Positions 24,194 to 33,167 of a DNA stretch of 64,000 nt are shown piece by piece. The notes beneath the pieces are model-generated. The model searched no databases, was not told the DNA's origin, and worked only from the letters and a program-made list of their open reading frames with translations. Each line of letters begins with the position of its first letter. Position 1 is the first letter of the stretch. The position numbers and the translations under genes were made by a program. This DNA is from Chloroflexota bacterium (lineage in GTDB: Bacteria > Chloroflexota > Anaerolineae > Anaerolineales > Villigracilaceae). The stretch covers positions 17,403 through 81,402 of the forward strand of contig JACRMH010000009.1 of the NCBI GenBank assembly GCA_016219545.1, given 5' to 3'.

Positions 24194-24280
24194 GAAGTGA
24201 TAAAGCTGGCCAAAGACTACGACCGCGTGCAAAAAGAAATGGATGAGAAGATAGTCGAGTGTGAAGGGTTACAGGGATAA
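24194..24280 (+). repeat. Copy of the ABC-F gene 3' tail (tail repeat pair D)
   Basis: 87 bases, the same length as the native tail. In frame it reads EVIKLAKDYDRVQKEMDEKI and ends LQG-stop, now with TAA. About 86% identical. It starts 27 bases after the stop of the glycosyltransferase-like gene. Confidence 0.92.
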
Positions 24281-24286
24281 AGTATC

Positions 24287-24324
24287 CGCACTATTGGGGA
24301 CTTAGCCCCCAATAGTGCGGATTG
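24287..24324 (+). terminator. Strong hairpin after ABC-F tail copy
   Basis: ATCCGCACTATTGGGG-loop-CCCCAATAGTGCGGAT, a perfect 16-bp stem starting just behind the tail copy. It separates the convergent efflux gene. No long U-tract follows. Confidence 0.6.
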
Positions 24325-24325
24325 C

Positions 24326-25249
24326 TCATTTATCGTGAATATCATTGATGGAAATTTCATCATCCATTGGTTCGAGGTGGGTATGGACGATGGCATCGCT
24401 GAGTTGGCTGCGGACATCCCCTTCAAAGTCCTCGGCAACATGGTGCGCATCGTGGACAGTCCACTCACCCGGAACAAGCATGTGTACAGAGACAAACCGT
24501 CTAGCCGCAGACTGGCGCGTGCGTAAGGCATGGAATTGCACGCCGCGCTCGCGATATTTGGCAATCACTTTCTCAACAAGTTGATGTTCTTCGATTGGAA
24601 GCGACGCATCCATAAATCCCGCGACGGATCGCTTTAGCAGTTTTACACCGGTCCAGATGATGTTAAGCGCCACGGCAATGGCAAGGATGGGGTCAAGGAT
24701 ATTCCAATTCGTAACTGCAACAATGGCGACGCCGCCGATCACTCCGACCGAAGTCCAGACATCGGTCATCAGATGCTGTCCATCCGCTTCAAGGGTGATC
24801 GAGTTGCGCTTCTTCCCGGTTGCGATCAGAAGGCGCGCCGCTGCAAAATTGACAAGTGATGCCACAATGGATACGGCCAACCCCACGCCAAGTTTTTCCA
24901 GCGGGCGGGGTGAAAGGAGTCTTTCAATGGCTGTCCACAAGATGCCGCCGGCCGCAAACAGAATGAGTAACCCTTCGGCACTGCTGGCAAAATATTCAGC
25001 CTTGCTGTGACCATACATGTGGCTGTCATCCGGCGGAAGGGCTGCGATGATCAGCATGGACAATGCAATGACGGCGCTGACCAGATTAACGATGGACTCC
25101 ATCGCATCAGATAACAGACCAACGGAACCCGTCAACAGATAAGCAATCGTTTTTAAAGCAATGGTAATACATGCCGCGCCGATCGAAAGCCAGGCGTAGC
25201 GTGTAAGGGATACATTTTTATTATCGTTTAGTGCGTGGGTAGCAGACAT
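24326..25249 (-). CDS. Cation diffusion facilitator (Zn/Fe/Mn efflux)
   Basis: 307 residues; a proton-driven divalent metal exporter of the CDF family. Six membrane helices fill about residues 15-215. The site SDAMESIVNLV in helix 2 and ADGQHLMTDVWTSVGVI in helix 5 carry the His/Asp metal ligands (the pair D..HD, here ADGQHLMTD). The C-terminal cytoplasmic domain has RQSAARRFVSVHMLVPGEW and VHTHLEP. GAGGAAACC supports the start at 25249; 14 extra in-frame codons upstream are unlikely. The exported metal cannot be told from sequence alone. Confidence 0.9.
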   Translation of the reverse strand: MSATHALNDNKNVSLTRYAWLSIGAACITIALKTIAYLLTGSVGLLSDAMESIVNLVSAVIALSMLIIAALPPDDSHMYGHSKAEYFASSAEGLLILFAAGGILWTAIERLLSPRPLEKLGVGLAVSIVASLVNFAAARLLIATGKKRNSITLEADGQHLMTDVWTSVGVIGGVAIVAVTNWNILDPILAIAVALNIIWTGVKLLKRSVAGFMDASLPIEEHQLVEKVIAKYRERGVQFHALRTRQSAARRFVSVHMLVPGEWTVHDAHHVAEDFEGDVRSQLSDAIVHTHLEPMDDEISINDIHDK

Positions 25250-25425
25250 GGTTTCCTCAATTATGAATGAGGCTGCCTGTCGTAATTTCAATTAGACCGC
25301 TTGGTGGGGATTAGTCGCGGCTACGACTTTGATATTCTGGCGCCGAGGTCAAAATAATACTCTTATATCTGAAAATTCATAAGGGATGAATGTCACAAAA
25401 CCATTTCAACATGGCTTGGGACTGT

Positions 25426-26184
25426 TTACCCAAATCTTCCCATGATGTAATCTTCTGTTTTCTTTTGTTTGGGATTGGTGAACAAAGTTTTTCCATCACC
25501 GTACTCGATGAGCTCGCCCGTCAAAAAGAAAGCGGCATGGTCGGCAGTACGCGCAGCCTGTTGAACGGAATGCGGCACGAGGATAACCGTGAATTCTTTT
25601 TTCAATTCCAGCAACGCGCCTTCCACCTTACCGGTTGAAATTGGGTCAAGTCCCGAAGTGGGTTCATCGAGCAAAATAATTTCAGGTTGAAGCGCCAGCA
25701 CGCGCGCAAGACAGACGCGCTGCTGCTGTCCGCCTGAAAGCGCAACTGCCGGGTCATTCAAACGGTCTTTCACTTCATCCCAAACCGCAGAGAGTTTCAA
25801 ACTTCGCTCAACGGCTTCATCCAATTTGGATTTTCGTTTTTCACCCGCCAACTCCAACCCATAAATAATATTTTCGCGGATGCTCATTGGCAATGGAACA
25901 GGGCGGGCAAAGACCATGCCCACTTTTCGACGCAACGCGATCACATCCGTTTTTGGGTCGAGGATATTTTCACCGTCTATGAGGATTCGTCCCGAACTGG
26001 CTTTAACCTCAGTGAGATCGTTCAAGCGATTAAGACATCGCAATAAAGTGGATTTCCCGCCTCCTGCCGGGCCGAATAAAACTGTCACAGCGTTCTGACG
26101 GATTCCCATGCTGACGTTACGCAGTGACTCCGTGCCGTCGGAGTATTGTAAAGAAAGATTTTCTATGATTATTTTGTCTACCAT
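25426..26184 (-). CDS. pstB: PstB, phosphate import ATPase (copy 2)
   Basis: 252 residues. Walker A is GPAGGGKST, the signature is the canonical LSGGQQQR, Walker B is IILLDEPTSGLD, and the H-loop is VPHSVQQAAR with Pro where Thr is usual. The last gene of the pstS-pstC-pstA-pstB set at 25.4-28.9 kb; its start overlaps the pstA stop by seven bases. This set has no phoU of its own. Confidence 0.92.
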   Translation of the reverse strand: MVDKIIIENLSLQYSDGTESLRNVSMGIRQNAVTVLFGPAGGGKSTLLRCLNRLNDLTEVKASSGRILIDGENILDPKTDVIALRRKVGMVFARPVPLPMSIRENIIYGLELAGEKRKSKLDEAVERSLKLSAVWDEVKDRLNDPAVALSGGQQQRVCLARVLALQPEIILLDEPTSGLDPISTGKVEGALLELKKEFTVILVPHSVQQAARTADHAAFFLTGELIEYGDGKTLFTNPKQKKTEDYIMGRFG

Positions 26185-27044
26185 TGTCTTCTCGCCCTTG
26201 CCCTAGACCGAATCACCGTTGCAATAACATTCATAGTTAATACAAAGACAAGTAATACCAGCGCCGTCCCATATTGGATCTGGATGGGCATCTCAGGCAC
26301 CTGGGTGGAGATAACGAACAAATGATAGGGCAAAGCCATGGTCGCGTCAAAAACTGAATGGGGAAGCCGCGGCAGGAAGAATGCTGCACCTGTGAATAAG
26401 ATCGGAGCCGTCTCCCCTGCGGCACGTTCCAATCCCAAAATAACTCCGGTGAGAATACCGGGCAAGGCTTCCTTCAAAATAATGCGGCTGATCGTCTGCC
26501 AGCGGGTTGCGCCAAGGGAAATGCTCACCGTGCGGAAGGACTGCGGCACAGCCCGCAGCGCTTCTTCCGCTGTGCTGATGATGACAGGCAGGGTCATGAT
26601 CGAAAGCGTTAAAGATGCGGCGAGAATGGATGTGCCAAATTTCAGGAACAACACGAACAATCCCAGCCCAAACAATCCATACACGACTGAAGGAATGCCT
26701 GCCAGATTGATGATGGCAAGGCGAATGAGTCGGGTCACTTGGTTATCTTTGGCGTACTCAGAAAGGTAAATGGCAGCGGCAATTCCCAACGGGACGGAGA
26801 AGACTGCTGTGCCAAGTGTCAGATAAAGCGTGCCGATAATGGCAGGCAGGATTCCGCCAGCACGCATTCCGTCATGCGGAAAGCCCGAGAGAAATTCCAA
26901 CGAAATGGCGGAACCGCCTTTTACAAGTATGAAGACGATCGTGCCAATGATCGGTATGATGGTAACGATCACCACCATTGTGATGGCGATGAATCCAAGC
27001 CGCTGGACGGTGTGACGGTTGCGGGAGAGGAATTTGGTCATCAT
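26178..27044 (-). CDS. pstA: PstA, phosphate ABC transporter permease (copy 2)
   Basis: 288 residues with six hydrophobic segments. The coupling motif EEALRAVPQSFRTVSISLGATRWQTI is that of PstA. A compact form without a long periplasmic insert, unlike the other PstA in this window (31935-33167). The start overlaps the pstC stop (ATGATGA) and the end overlaps pstB, so the three genes are translationally coupled. Confidence 0.93.
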   Translation of the reverse strand: MMTKFLSRNRHTVQRLGFIAITMVVIVTIIPIIGTIVFILVKGGSAISLEFLSGFPHDGMRAGGILPAIIGTLYLTLGTAVFSVPLGIAAAIYLSEYAKDNQVTRLIRLAIINLAGIPSVVYGLFGLGLFVLFLKFGTSILAASLTLSIMTLPVIISTAEEALRAVPQSFRTVSISLGATRWQTISRIILKEALPGILTGVILGLERAAGETAPILFTGAAFFLPRLPHSVFDATMALPYHLFVISTQVPEMPIQIQYGTALVLLVFVLTMNVIATVIRSRARARRQW

Positions 27045-27937
27045 GACAATATTCTCTCTGCGCGTTTCTTCGCTCGGAAGACAACAGATGATGCAATGAT
27101 GTTTACAACCAACGAGATGATGAACAACACCATTCCGATAAAGAACAGGACATGATAGTGCGTGCTACCGTTTGCCACCTCACCCATTTCTGCGGCGATG
27201 GTGGCGGTCATCGTGCGGACGGGAGAGAAGAGACTGCCAAGCCCAGTTGCCAATACAGGCGCATTGCCTGTGACCATCATGACGGTCATGGTCTCGCCGA
27301 TGGCACGTCCCACACCTAGCATGACGGCAGTCAGCACACCGGACTTTGCGGCGGGCAATGTTACACGCCAAATGGTCTGCCATTTGGTTGCACCCAATGC
27401 CCATGCGCCTTCACGATATGCACGCGGAACTGAGTCCAGCGCATCCTCGGCCACGGACACGACAGTAGGCACGGCAATCCCTCCCAAAAGCAGGGAACCT
27501 GTCAGGGCTGTCAGACCAGTTGGCAGATTAAGAAAGACGCGTAAAAATGGGGCGAGCACTAAAATCCCAAGAAATCCCAATACAACGGAGGGGAGTCCGC
27601 CAAGCAATTCCACCAATGGCTTTAAGATTTCACGCATCCAGCGTGGAGCGATCTCTGAGATGTAAACGGCTGTGCCGATCCCAAATGGGACGGCGATAAG
27701 CGCCGCGCCGAGAGTTACAACCAGTGAGCCGCTAATGAGCGGCAGAATTCCAACATGGCTCTCGAGGGGATACCAGCGAATGTTGAGCAGGGAACTTGCA
27801 TCCACTTCACTGAGCGCGGGCAGTCCTTCGCGCAGGAGGAAGAAAAAGATAAGCCCAACAAATAAGATGGCCGAATACCCAGATGCCTGGATCAATCTGG
27901 TGATGATGAATTCACGCCATGATAAAGATTTTTCCAT
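27041..27937 (-). CDS. pstC: PstC, phosphate ABC transporter permease (copy 2)
   Basis: 298 residues; partner permease of PstA. Six hydrophobic segments are present, with the coupling motif EDALDSVPRAYREGAWALGATKWQTI and the downstream GRAIGETMTVMMVTGN that is typical of PstC. 45 bases separate it from pstS, and that gap holds a GTAGGGGCG palindrome (27950-27978). An AGGAG-like site lies upstream of the ATG. Confidence 0.93.
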   Translation of the reverse strand: MEKSLSWREFIITRLIQASGYSAILFVGLIFFFLLREGLPALSEVDASSLLNIRWYPLESHVGILPLISGSLVVTLGAALIAVPFGIGTAVYISEIAPRWMREILKPLVELLGGLPSVVLGFLGILVLAPFLRVFLNLPTGLTALTGSLLLGGIAVPTVVSVAEDALDSVPRAYREGAWALGATKWQTIWRVTLPAAKSGVLTAVMLGVGRAIGETMTVMMVTGNAPVLATGLGSLFSPVRTMTATIAAEMGEVANGSTHYHVLFFIGMVLFIISLVVNIIASSVVFRAKKRAERILS

Positions 27938-27949
27938 AGGTCTCCTGTG

Positions 27950-27978
27950 TAGGGGCGCAGCAATGCTGCGCCCCTACA
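27950..27978. repeat. GTAGGGGCGCAGC palindrome
   Basis: A perfect 14-bp inverted repeat, GTAGGGGCGCAGCA/TGCTGCGCCCCTAC, between pstS and pstC. It may reduce downstream expression relative to pstS. Confidence 0.8.
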
Positions 27979-27982
27979 AGAA

Positions 27983-28858
27983 TTATTTTAATACAGGTAC
28001 AAAACCCAAATCTGCGACGATCTGCTGAGCTTCATCGGAAAGGATCCAATCGAGATATTCCTTGACGATGCCAGTCGGCTCGCCGTTGGTGTACATATAC
28101 AAGTCACGCGCGATGGCATAGGATTTATCATTGACCGTTTCAATGGACGGCAGAACATACAGTTCGCCATCCTTTTGGGCAATGGCAATCATCTTCAGGT
28201 CTTTAGGTACATAACCGAGTCCGTCATAACCGATCGCATTCGGGTTATCGCGCACTTCTGAAATGATCCCTTCTGATGAGGGAAGTAATAATGTGTTCAT
28301 CGAGAAAAGCGTTTTATCTTCCTTGCTTCCCAATCGCAAAACGGTTTCTAAAAAATAAACGTGCGTGCCTGAATTCGTTTCGCGTGAAAGCCGCACAATG
28401 GGACGGTCTTCCCCACCCACTTCCTTCCAGTTCGTAAATTTTCCGCTGTAAATATCCGAGATCTGTTGCAGCGTTAATTCACTGACCGGATTATTGGGGT
28501 TGACGATCACCGCAATCGCATCGCGGGCGATGATATGTTCAACGGGTTCGACTCCGTTTTTTTGAGCTTCTACGATCTCTTCATCTTTGATCTTGCGGGA
28601 CGCATTGGCAATGTCCACTGTGCCATTGACCAGGGCCGCGATCCCCGTCCCTGACCCGCCGCCTGTTACTGATATGCGGACATCGGGGTGGTCGCCCTGA
28701 TATTTCTCCGCCCAGGCCAGCGCCAGGTTGACGATGGTATCCGAGCCTTTATTCTCGATGTAATTCGCAGGGGAATTTGAATTGGATGAGTTGTTTGAGG
28801 TGCCACAAGAGGTGAGGAAGAAAGAGAAAAGAAGAAAGAGGATGGTGAGGTGTTTCAT
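27983..28858 (-). CDS. pstS: PstS, phosphate-binding lipoprotein (copy 2)
   Basis: 291 residues. The signal peptide ends LTSC (lipid-attached cysteine near residue 18), followed by an Asn/Ser linker. The binding protein has GSDTIVNLALAWAEKY, TGGGSGTGIAALVNGTVDIANASR and RETNSGTHVYF, all phosphate-contact segments of the PstS/SphX group. It is a shorter form than the PstS at 34122. Its promoter seems leaderless and has no 11-bp Pho boxes, so its control probably differs from that of the other pst operon. Confidence 0.93.
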   Translation of the reverse strand: MKHLTILFLLFSFFLTSCGTSNNSSNSNSPANYIENKGSDTIVNLALAWAEKYQGDHPDVRISVTGGGSGTGIAALVNGTVDIANASRKIKDEEIVEAQKNGVEPVEHIIARDAIAVIVNPNNPVSELTLQQISDIYSGKFTNWKEVGGEDRPIVRLSRETNSGTHVYFLETVLRLGSKEDKTLFSMNTLLLPSSEGIISEVRDNPNAIGYDGLGYVPKDLKMIAIAQKDGELYVLPSIETVNDKSYAIARDLYMYTNGEPTGIVKEYLDWILSDEAQQIVADLGFVPVLK

Positions 28859-28866
28859 CGGGCAGA

Positions 28867-28872
28867 ATTATA
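28867..28872 (-). promoter_or_regulatory. -10 box of pstS copy 2, leaderless
   Basis: TATAAT on the minus strand ends 8 bases before the pstS ATG at 28858. A TTGTTT -35 lies 17 bases upstream, within a period-8 repeat. Confidence 0.5.
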
Positions 28873-28879
28873 GTCGGAG

Positions 28880-28911
28880 GTAGACACGGAAACAAGTAAA
28901 CAGGTAAAGTC
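28880..28911. repeat. Period-8 repeat between divergent pst genes
   Basis: GTAGACAC/GGAAACAA/GTAAACAG/GTAAAGTC octads. The same octad pattern occurs at 31003 and 54566. It covers the -35 region of pstS copy 2. Confidence 0.6.
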
Positions 28912-28951
28912 ATTTCATCCTTTATCCTTCTTAATTTATCCTTTCTTTTGA

Positions 28952-28957
28952 TACAAT
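28952..28957 (+). promoter_or_regulatory. -10 box of the lone pstB, leaderless
   Basis: TACAAT preceded by TTTTGA ends 6 bases before the ATG at 28964, leaving no leader. Confidence 0.5.
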
Positions 28958-28963
28958 CACCCC

Positions 28964-29722
28964 ATGACTACAGAACAACCCGCCTTTTCCGTCCAACAAC
29001 TTGATTTTTATTACGGCAAATCCAAAGCGCTTTCAGAGATCAACCTTGAGATTCTTCCGCAAAAAGTGACCGCCTTGATCGGGCCGTCGGGTTGCGGCAA
29101 GTCTACGTTTTTGCGATGCCTGAACCGCATGAACGATACCATCGCGGATACGCGTGTGGATGGAAAGATATTGCTGAATGGTGAAGATATTTATAGCGAG
29201 AAAATGGATGTGGTCAATCTTCGTCAACGCGTGGGCATGGTCTTTCAAAAACCGAATCCATTCCCTCAATCCATTTATGACAACGTGGCTTTCGGTCCGC
29301 GTGTGATGGGGATGGACGTCAACATGGATGAAGTGGTACAGCGCAGCCTGGAACGCGCCGCATTATGGGACGAAGTAAAAGACGACTTGAAAACCGACGC
29401 CTTGGGATTGTCCCTCGGCCAACAGCAAAGATTATGCATCGCTCGTGTGGTGGCCGTCCAGCCTGAAGTGATCCTCATGGATGAATCCACCTCGGCGCTT
29501 GACCCCATCGCCACCCTGCGCGTGGAAGAATTGATCGCGGAATTAAAGAAGGATTACACCATCGTCATTGTGACTCACAATATGCAGCAAGCCGCCCGCG
29601 TATCCGACCACACCGGGTTGTTCTGGCTTGGAAAGTTAGTGGAGTTCTCCCCCACCAGTGAAATGTTCACCCATCCAAAAGAAGAATTGACAGAAGCTTA
29701 TATTACGGGCAGGATGGGGTAG
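28964..29722 (+). CDS. pstB: Lone PstB-type ATPase (copy 3)
   Basis: 252 residues, PstB-like throughout ([33 protein letters not shown]). The signature is LSLGQQQ instead of LSGGQQQ, and Walker B is followed by MDESTSALD, with Ser for the usual Pro. It stands alone, divergent from pstS copy 2, with no permease next to it. It may serve one of the permease pairs as an alternative ATPase, or have a regulatory role; this cannot be decided from sequence. The first PstB in the window shares the altered signature position. Confidence 0.88.
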   Translation: MTTEQPAFSVQQLDFYYGKSKALSEINLEILPQKVTALIGPSGCGKSTFLRCLNRMNDTIADTRVDGKILLNGEDIYSEKMDVVNLRQRVGMVFQKPNPFPQSIYDNVAFGPRVMGMDVNMDEVVQRSLERAALWDEVKDDLKTDALGLSLGQQQRLCIARVVAVQPEVILMDESTSALDPIATLRVEELIAELKKDYTIVIVTHNMQQAARVSDHTGLFWLGKLVEFSPTSEMFTHPKEELTEAYITGRMG

Positions 29723-29766
29723 GTTAGGTAGTCGCATGGTTGGTTAGTCTCCTAGTTAGCTAGTCA
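29715..29766. repeat. Period-8 tandem repeat
   Basis: GTAGGTTA/GGTAGTCG/CATGGTTG/GTTAGTCT/CCTAGTTA/GCTAGTCA, octads of a different consensus from those at 31003. Confidence 0.5.
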
Positions 29767-29771
29767 AACAA

Positions 29772-29806
29772 AAAAGATGGACACAGAAAATCTGTGTCCA
29801 TCTTTT
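29772..29806. terminator. Bidirectional terminator between pstB copy 3 and phoU
   Basis: AAAAGATGGACACAG-loop-CTGTGTCCATCTTTT, a perfect stem with A- and T-tracts on both sides, placed between convergent genes. Confidence 0.88.
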
Positions 29807-29829
29807 TACTTCTCACCTATTACTCGTCA

Positions 29830-30510
29830 TTATTTTGTCTGAAACTCGTCATCCGTCCCTTTGATCTCAGACATCTCGCCTGTGGCAATGAAGATCGTCC
29901 GTTCACAGATGTTGGTCACACGGTCAGCGACACGCTCAAGGTTATGCGCCACCCAGAGAAGCCAGTTGGCGCGCTCGATGGTCTTGGGATCCTGGATAAT
30001 AAACAACATCAATTCACGGTAGACCTGATTATAGAGCCCATCCACTTCATCATCTTCAGCGGGGATGGCCTTTGCGGCTTCCACATCTTCTTTGACAAAA
30101 GCCGTCAATGAACGGTGGAGCATGTCCGCGCCGATCTGCGCCATGCGCGGGATGTCGATCAGCGGCTTGAGCAAAGTCTCTTCGCCCATGCGGACGTTGA
30201 TGCTGGCAATGCCCTTGGCGTAATCACCCATGCGTTCCAACTCGGAGATGATCTCCATGGTGGACGCCAACAGGCGCAGGTCATGCGCCATCGGCTGCTG
30301 GGTGGCGATCAGGATCATCAACTGATTTTCGATGGCAAATCGTTTTTTATTGATCTCGATATCTTCGGTGATGATCTTTTCCGCGCCTTTGATATCGCGT
30401 TTCTTTAGAGTTTCCACCGACGTAATGATGGCATGTTCCACCATACTGCCTAATAGAAGCACTTCATCTTTTACATGTTGTATTTCGTGTTCAAATGTTT
30501 TTCGGATCAT
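29830..30510 (-). CDS. phoU: PhoU, phosphate uptake regulator
   Basis: 226 residues forming two three-helix bundles. The metal-binding motifs ELERMGDYAKGIA and HNLERVADRVTNI are clear. PhoU links the Pst transporter to the PhoR kinase and keeps the Pho regulon off when phosphate is plentiful. The start at 30510 has AGAGGTC upstream and gives MIRKTFEHEI; the frame is open 58 codons further but overlaps arsC. It is the last gene of pstS-pstC-pstA-pstB-arsC-phoU, 31 bases after arsC. Confidence 0.94.
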   Translation of the reverse strand: MIRKTFEHEIQHVKDEVLLLGSMVEHAIITSVETLKKRDIKGAEKIITEDIEINKKRFAIENQLMILIATQQPMAHDLRLLASTMEIISELERMGDYAKGIASINVRMGEETLLKPLIDIPRMAQIGADMLHRSLTAFVKEDVEAAKAIPAEDDEVDGLYNQVYRELMLFIIQDPKTIERANWLLWVAHNLERVADRVTNICERTIFIATGEMSEIKGTDDEFQTK

Positions 30511-30541
30511 AAGACCTCTACTCGTTTTAGGTATTGTACTA

Positions 30542-30985
30542 TTAACGATACTCTTTCGGCGTAATGTTTTGTGAATCAAGCCAAAGGCGCAGGCGCTGCT
30601 CAATTTGGTCGCGCACGCGTCGGGTGGATTCGATGCGCTGCAGTTCATCAAATTTGGCGGGGTCATCAAAAGGCCAATGTTCATGCGTCCCCATGTTCAA
30701 AAATACAGCGGGACAATTTTCCTCGGCATCCGCGCAGACTGTGATGACATATCCGAAGTTGACCTTGCCCAGATATTCCATGACTGATTTCGACCACTGA
30801 CTCGAAATGTCGATCCCGACTTCGCGCATCACCACTTCGACCTCGGGCAGGATCCTGCCCTTTGGCTCTGTGCCTGCGCTGAAAACTTCAAACTGCTCCC
30901 CCGCCAACGCACGCAGGAGTCCCTCCGCCATCTGGCTACGCGCCGAGTTGCCTGTGCAAAGAAAAAGTACTTTTGGTTTATTCAT
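30542..30985 (-). CDS. arsC: Arsenate reductase, thioredoxin-linked LMW-phosphatase type
   Basis: 147 residues of the low-molecular-weight phosphatase fold. The P-loop CTGNSARSQ carries the nucleophile C10; C84 and C91 in VCADAEENC match the redox relay of thioredoxin-coupled ArsC. The product would reduce arsenate to arsenite. It sits between pstB and phoU, an unusual place. No arsenite exporter or ArsR is nearby. A protein tyrosine phosphatase role is less likely because all three redox cysteines are present. Arsenate enters through phosphate transporters, so co-expression with pst is sensible. Confidence 0.9.
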   Translation of the reverse strand: MNKPKVLFLCTGNSARSQMAEGLLRALAGEQFEVFSAGTEPKGRILPEVEVVMREVGIDISSQWSKSVMEYLGKVNFGYVITVCADAEENCPAVFLNMGTHEHWPFDDPAKFDELQRIESTRRVRDQIEQRLRLWLDSQNITPKEYR

Positions 30986-31002
30986 GGTGTTCTCGCTTTA
31001 AT

Positions 31003-31066
31003 GTAGACATGTAAACAAGTAGACAGGAAGACATGTGTACTTGTTTACATGTCTTCCTATTTACCT
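31003..31066. repeat. Period-8 tandem repeat between pstB and arsC
   Basis: Eight octads: GTAGACAT/GTAAACAA/GTAGACAG/GAAGACAT/GTGTACTT/GTTTACAT/GTCTTCCT/ATTTACCT. AC is kept at positions 5-6 in nearly all. The two halves are inverted, allowing a hairpin. The same pattern is seen at 54566. Confidence 0.7.
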
Positions 31067-31068
31067 TC

Positions 31069-31854
31069 CTATCCAAATCTTCCGGTCACATAATCTTCGG
31101 TGCGTTTGTCTTTGGGATTTGTGAATATCCTCTTTGTTTCGGAGAACTCGATCACCGTGCCGGAGCGTGAACCATCTTTTTCCAGCATCATCATGGCGGT
31201 GTAATCGGATACGCGTGCGGCCTGCTGCATGTTATGCGTGACGATGATGATGGTGTAGTTCTGCTTAAGTTCTTGCATCAGTTCTTCGATGCGGAGGGTG
31301 GAGATCGGATCAAGCGCGGAGGCCGGTTCGTCCATCAAAATGATCTCCGGTTGAATGGCGATGGTGCGCGCAATGCAGAGACGCTGCTGTTGTCCGCCGG
31401 ATAGTTCATAGGCGCTCTTCTTAAGTTTATCCTTTACTTCATCCCAAAGCGCCGCACCACGCAATGACTGTTCGACGAGTTCATCCATGTTTCCTTTAAA
31501 ACCGTTGATCTTCGCGCCCCAGGAAATATTTTCGTAAATGGATTTCGGGAACGGATTTGGCTTTTGAAAGACCATGCCGATCTTGCGCCTTACTTCCACG
31601 GGATCAATATTTTTACTGTATAAGTTCTGTCCCTGCAAAAGGATCTCGCCTGTGACATAACTGCTGGGCACAAAATCGTTCATGCGGTTGAAGGCGCGCA
31701 AGAGCGTGGACTTGCCGCATCCGGACGGGCCAATGATGGCGGTCACCTTTTGTTTTTCGATCTTGATATTCACTTCACTGACTGCGGCAAAACTGCCATA
31801 GAAAATGAAGAGGTTTTTTGTTTCAATTGCGATCTCTGGTTGGTTGTTTTGCAT
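31069..31854 (-). CDS. pstB: PstB, phosphate import ATPase (copy 4)
   Basis: 261 residues with fully canonical motifs: [67 protein letters not shown] precedes the ATG at 31854; the 19 upstream codons of the open frame are unsupported. It belongs to the operon with pstS (35195) and phoU. An 80-base gap separates it from pstA. Confidence 0.94.
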   Translation of the reverse strand: MQNNQPEIAIETKNLFIFYGSFAAVSEVNIKIEKQKVTAIIGPSGCGKSTLLRAFNRMNDFVPSSYVTGEILLQGQNLYSKNIDPVEVRRKIGMVFQKPNPFPKSIYENISWGAKINGFKGNMDELVEQSLRGAALWDEVKDKLKKSAYELSGGQQQRLCIARTIAIQPEIILMDEPASALDPISTLRIEELMQELKQNYTIIIVTHNMQQAARVSDYTAMMMLEKDGSRSGTVIEFSETKRIFTNPKDKRTEDYVTGRFG

Positions 31855-31934
31855 GTTTACTTCCTTTACAGACGATAGACGGTAGACCGCAGACCATTTC
31901 CCATGGTCCACCGTCTGTGGTCTATCGTCAAGAA

Positions 31935-33167
31935 CTAATACTTCCTTTGCACGCGGTTGCGTAATAACACTGCCGTGGCGTTCAATGTCAATAACAAAAT
32001 GAGCAGGACAATGATGGCGCTGGCCGCAATGGAATGGAATTCAGATTGCGCGCGGGTTGTCCATTGGTAGATCTGGATCGGCAGTGCGGTGAACTTTGAG
32101 AAGGGCCCGCTCGGGTCAACGCTGATGAAGGTGGAGGCTCCCACCACAATGAGAGGCGCAGTTTCCCCAATGGCACGCGAGACTGCCAGAATACTACCTG
32201 TCAGAATTCCGGGCAGGGCATTCGGCAAAACGTGATGCCAGACCGTCTGCCAGCGGGTCGCGCCGACGCCAAATGCGGCTTGACGAAGCGAATCCGGCAC
32301 CGCCTTGATGGCTTCCTGCGCGTTGATGATGATGAGCGGCAGGACGAGTGTGCCCATCGTCAGCCCGGCGGATAAGACGGTACGTCCATTGGAATCGGTG
32401 ACGCCGAACATGCTTCCGCTTGTAAAGCCTTCAAAGGTCCGCACAAAGATCGCGAGACCGAGCATTCCATACACAATACTTGGCACACCTGCCAGGTTAT
32501 TGATGTTGGTTTGAATAATGCGGTTAATGAAATTTTTATCCGCATACTCTTGAAGGTAAATAGCCGCGCCTGTGCCAATGGGCAGAGCGAACAAAATGGC
32601 AATGCCCACCATCCATAACGAACCGAGGATAGCAGTACGTACCCCTGCGAATTCTGCTTTGGATGACATGGGTGTAGTCAGGAACACGGGTGTCAGCCAG
32701 GAGCGGAATTCAAGTATTGCCTTCGGGTATTTATCTGCAACCTCAGCTTTTATATCATTTGAGTGCAGGATCGAATCCGTCATGGACCAGGTTTGTTTGG
32801 TGTCAATTTGAAAAAGGCGCTCAAGCACCAGTGTAACCAACACTGACTTGGAACGCTCCCCCATCGGCTTATCATTATCCAGTTTTTTATATGCGCCGGA
32901 GGAGAGGTTGGTCTTGAGAAGTTCCAGTAATTCCTGTTTATTGAGTTGGTCTAATGGTTTGGCGGTGAATTCTGATGGAGCATGTTTGTATTCATAAGCC
33001 ACATAGCCGAAGGCTCCGTCTACCACGTTGTAGAGCAGGGCGACGAGACTTAAGATGGCGATCACCAGGGCGGAGAAGAATAGTCCCTGCCAGAGGTTTG
33101 CAATGCGGTACCGTCCGTTTAGTGATACACGGAAGGAATCATCTTTGGGATAATGGCTGTGATTCAT
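31935..33167 (-). CDS. pstA: PstA, phosphate ABC transporter permease with long periplasmic insert
   Basis: 410 residues. The first membrane helix (about 28-50) is followed by a hydrophilic region of about 120 residues ([18 protein letters not shown] and onward). The remaining helices then form the usual permease core with the coupling motif [25 protein letters not shown]. The extra region is absent from PstA copy 2 in this window. Its start overlaps the pstC stop by four bases. Confidence 0.92.
   Translation of the reverse strand: MNHSHYPKDDSFRVSLNGRYRIANLWQGLFFSALVIAILSLVALLYNVVDGAFGYVAYEYKHAPSEFTAKPLDQLNKQELLELLKTNLSSGAYKKLDNDKPMGERSKSVLVTLVLERLFQIDTKQTWSMTDSILHSNDIKAEVADKYPKAILEFRSWLTPVFLTTPMSSKAEFAGVRTAILGSLWMVGIAILFALPIGTGAAIYLQEYADKNFINRIIQTNINNLAGVPSIVYGMLGLAIFVRTFEGFTSGSMFGVTDSNGRTVLSAGLTMGTLVLPLIIINAQEAIKAVPDSLRQAAFGVGATRWQTVWHHVLPNALPGILTGSILAVSRAIGETAPLIVVGASTFISVDPSGPFSKFTALPIQIYQWTTRAQSEFHSIAASAIIVLLILLLTLNATAVLLRNRVQRKY

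Noticed and set aside
31003..31066. CRISPR array
   Set aside because: The repeat unit is 8 bases without spacers and there are no cas genes in the window.
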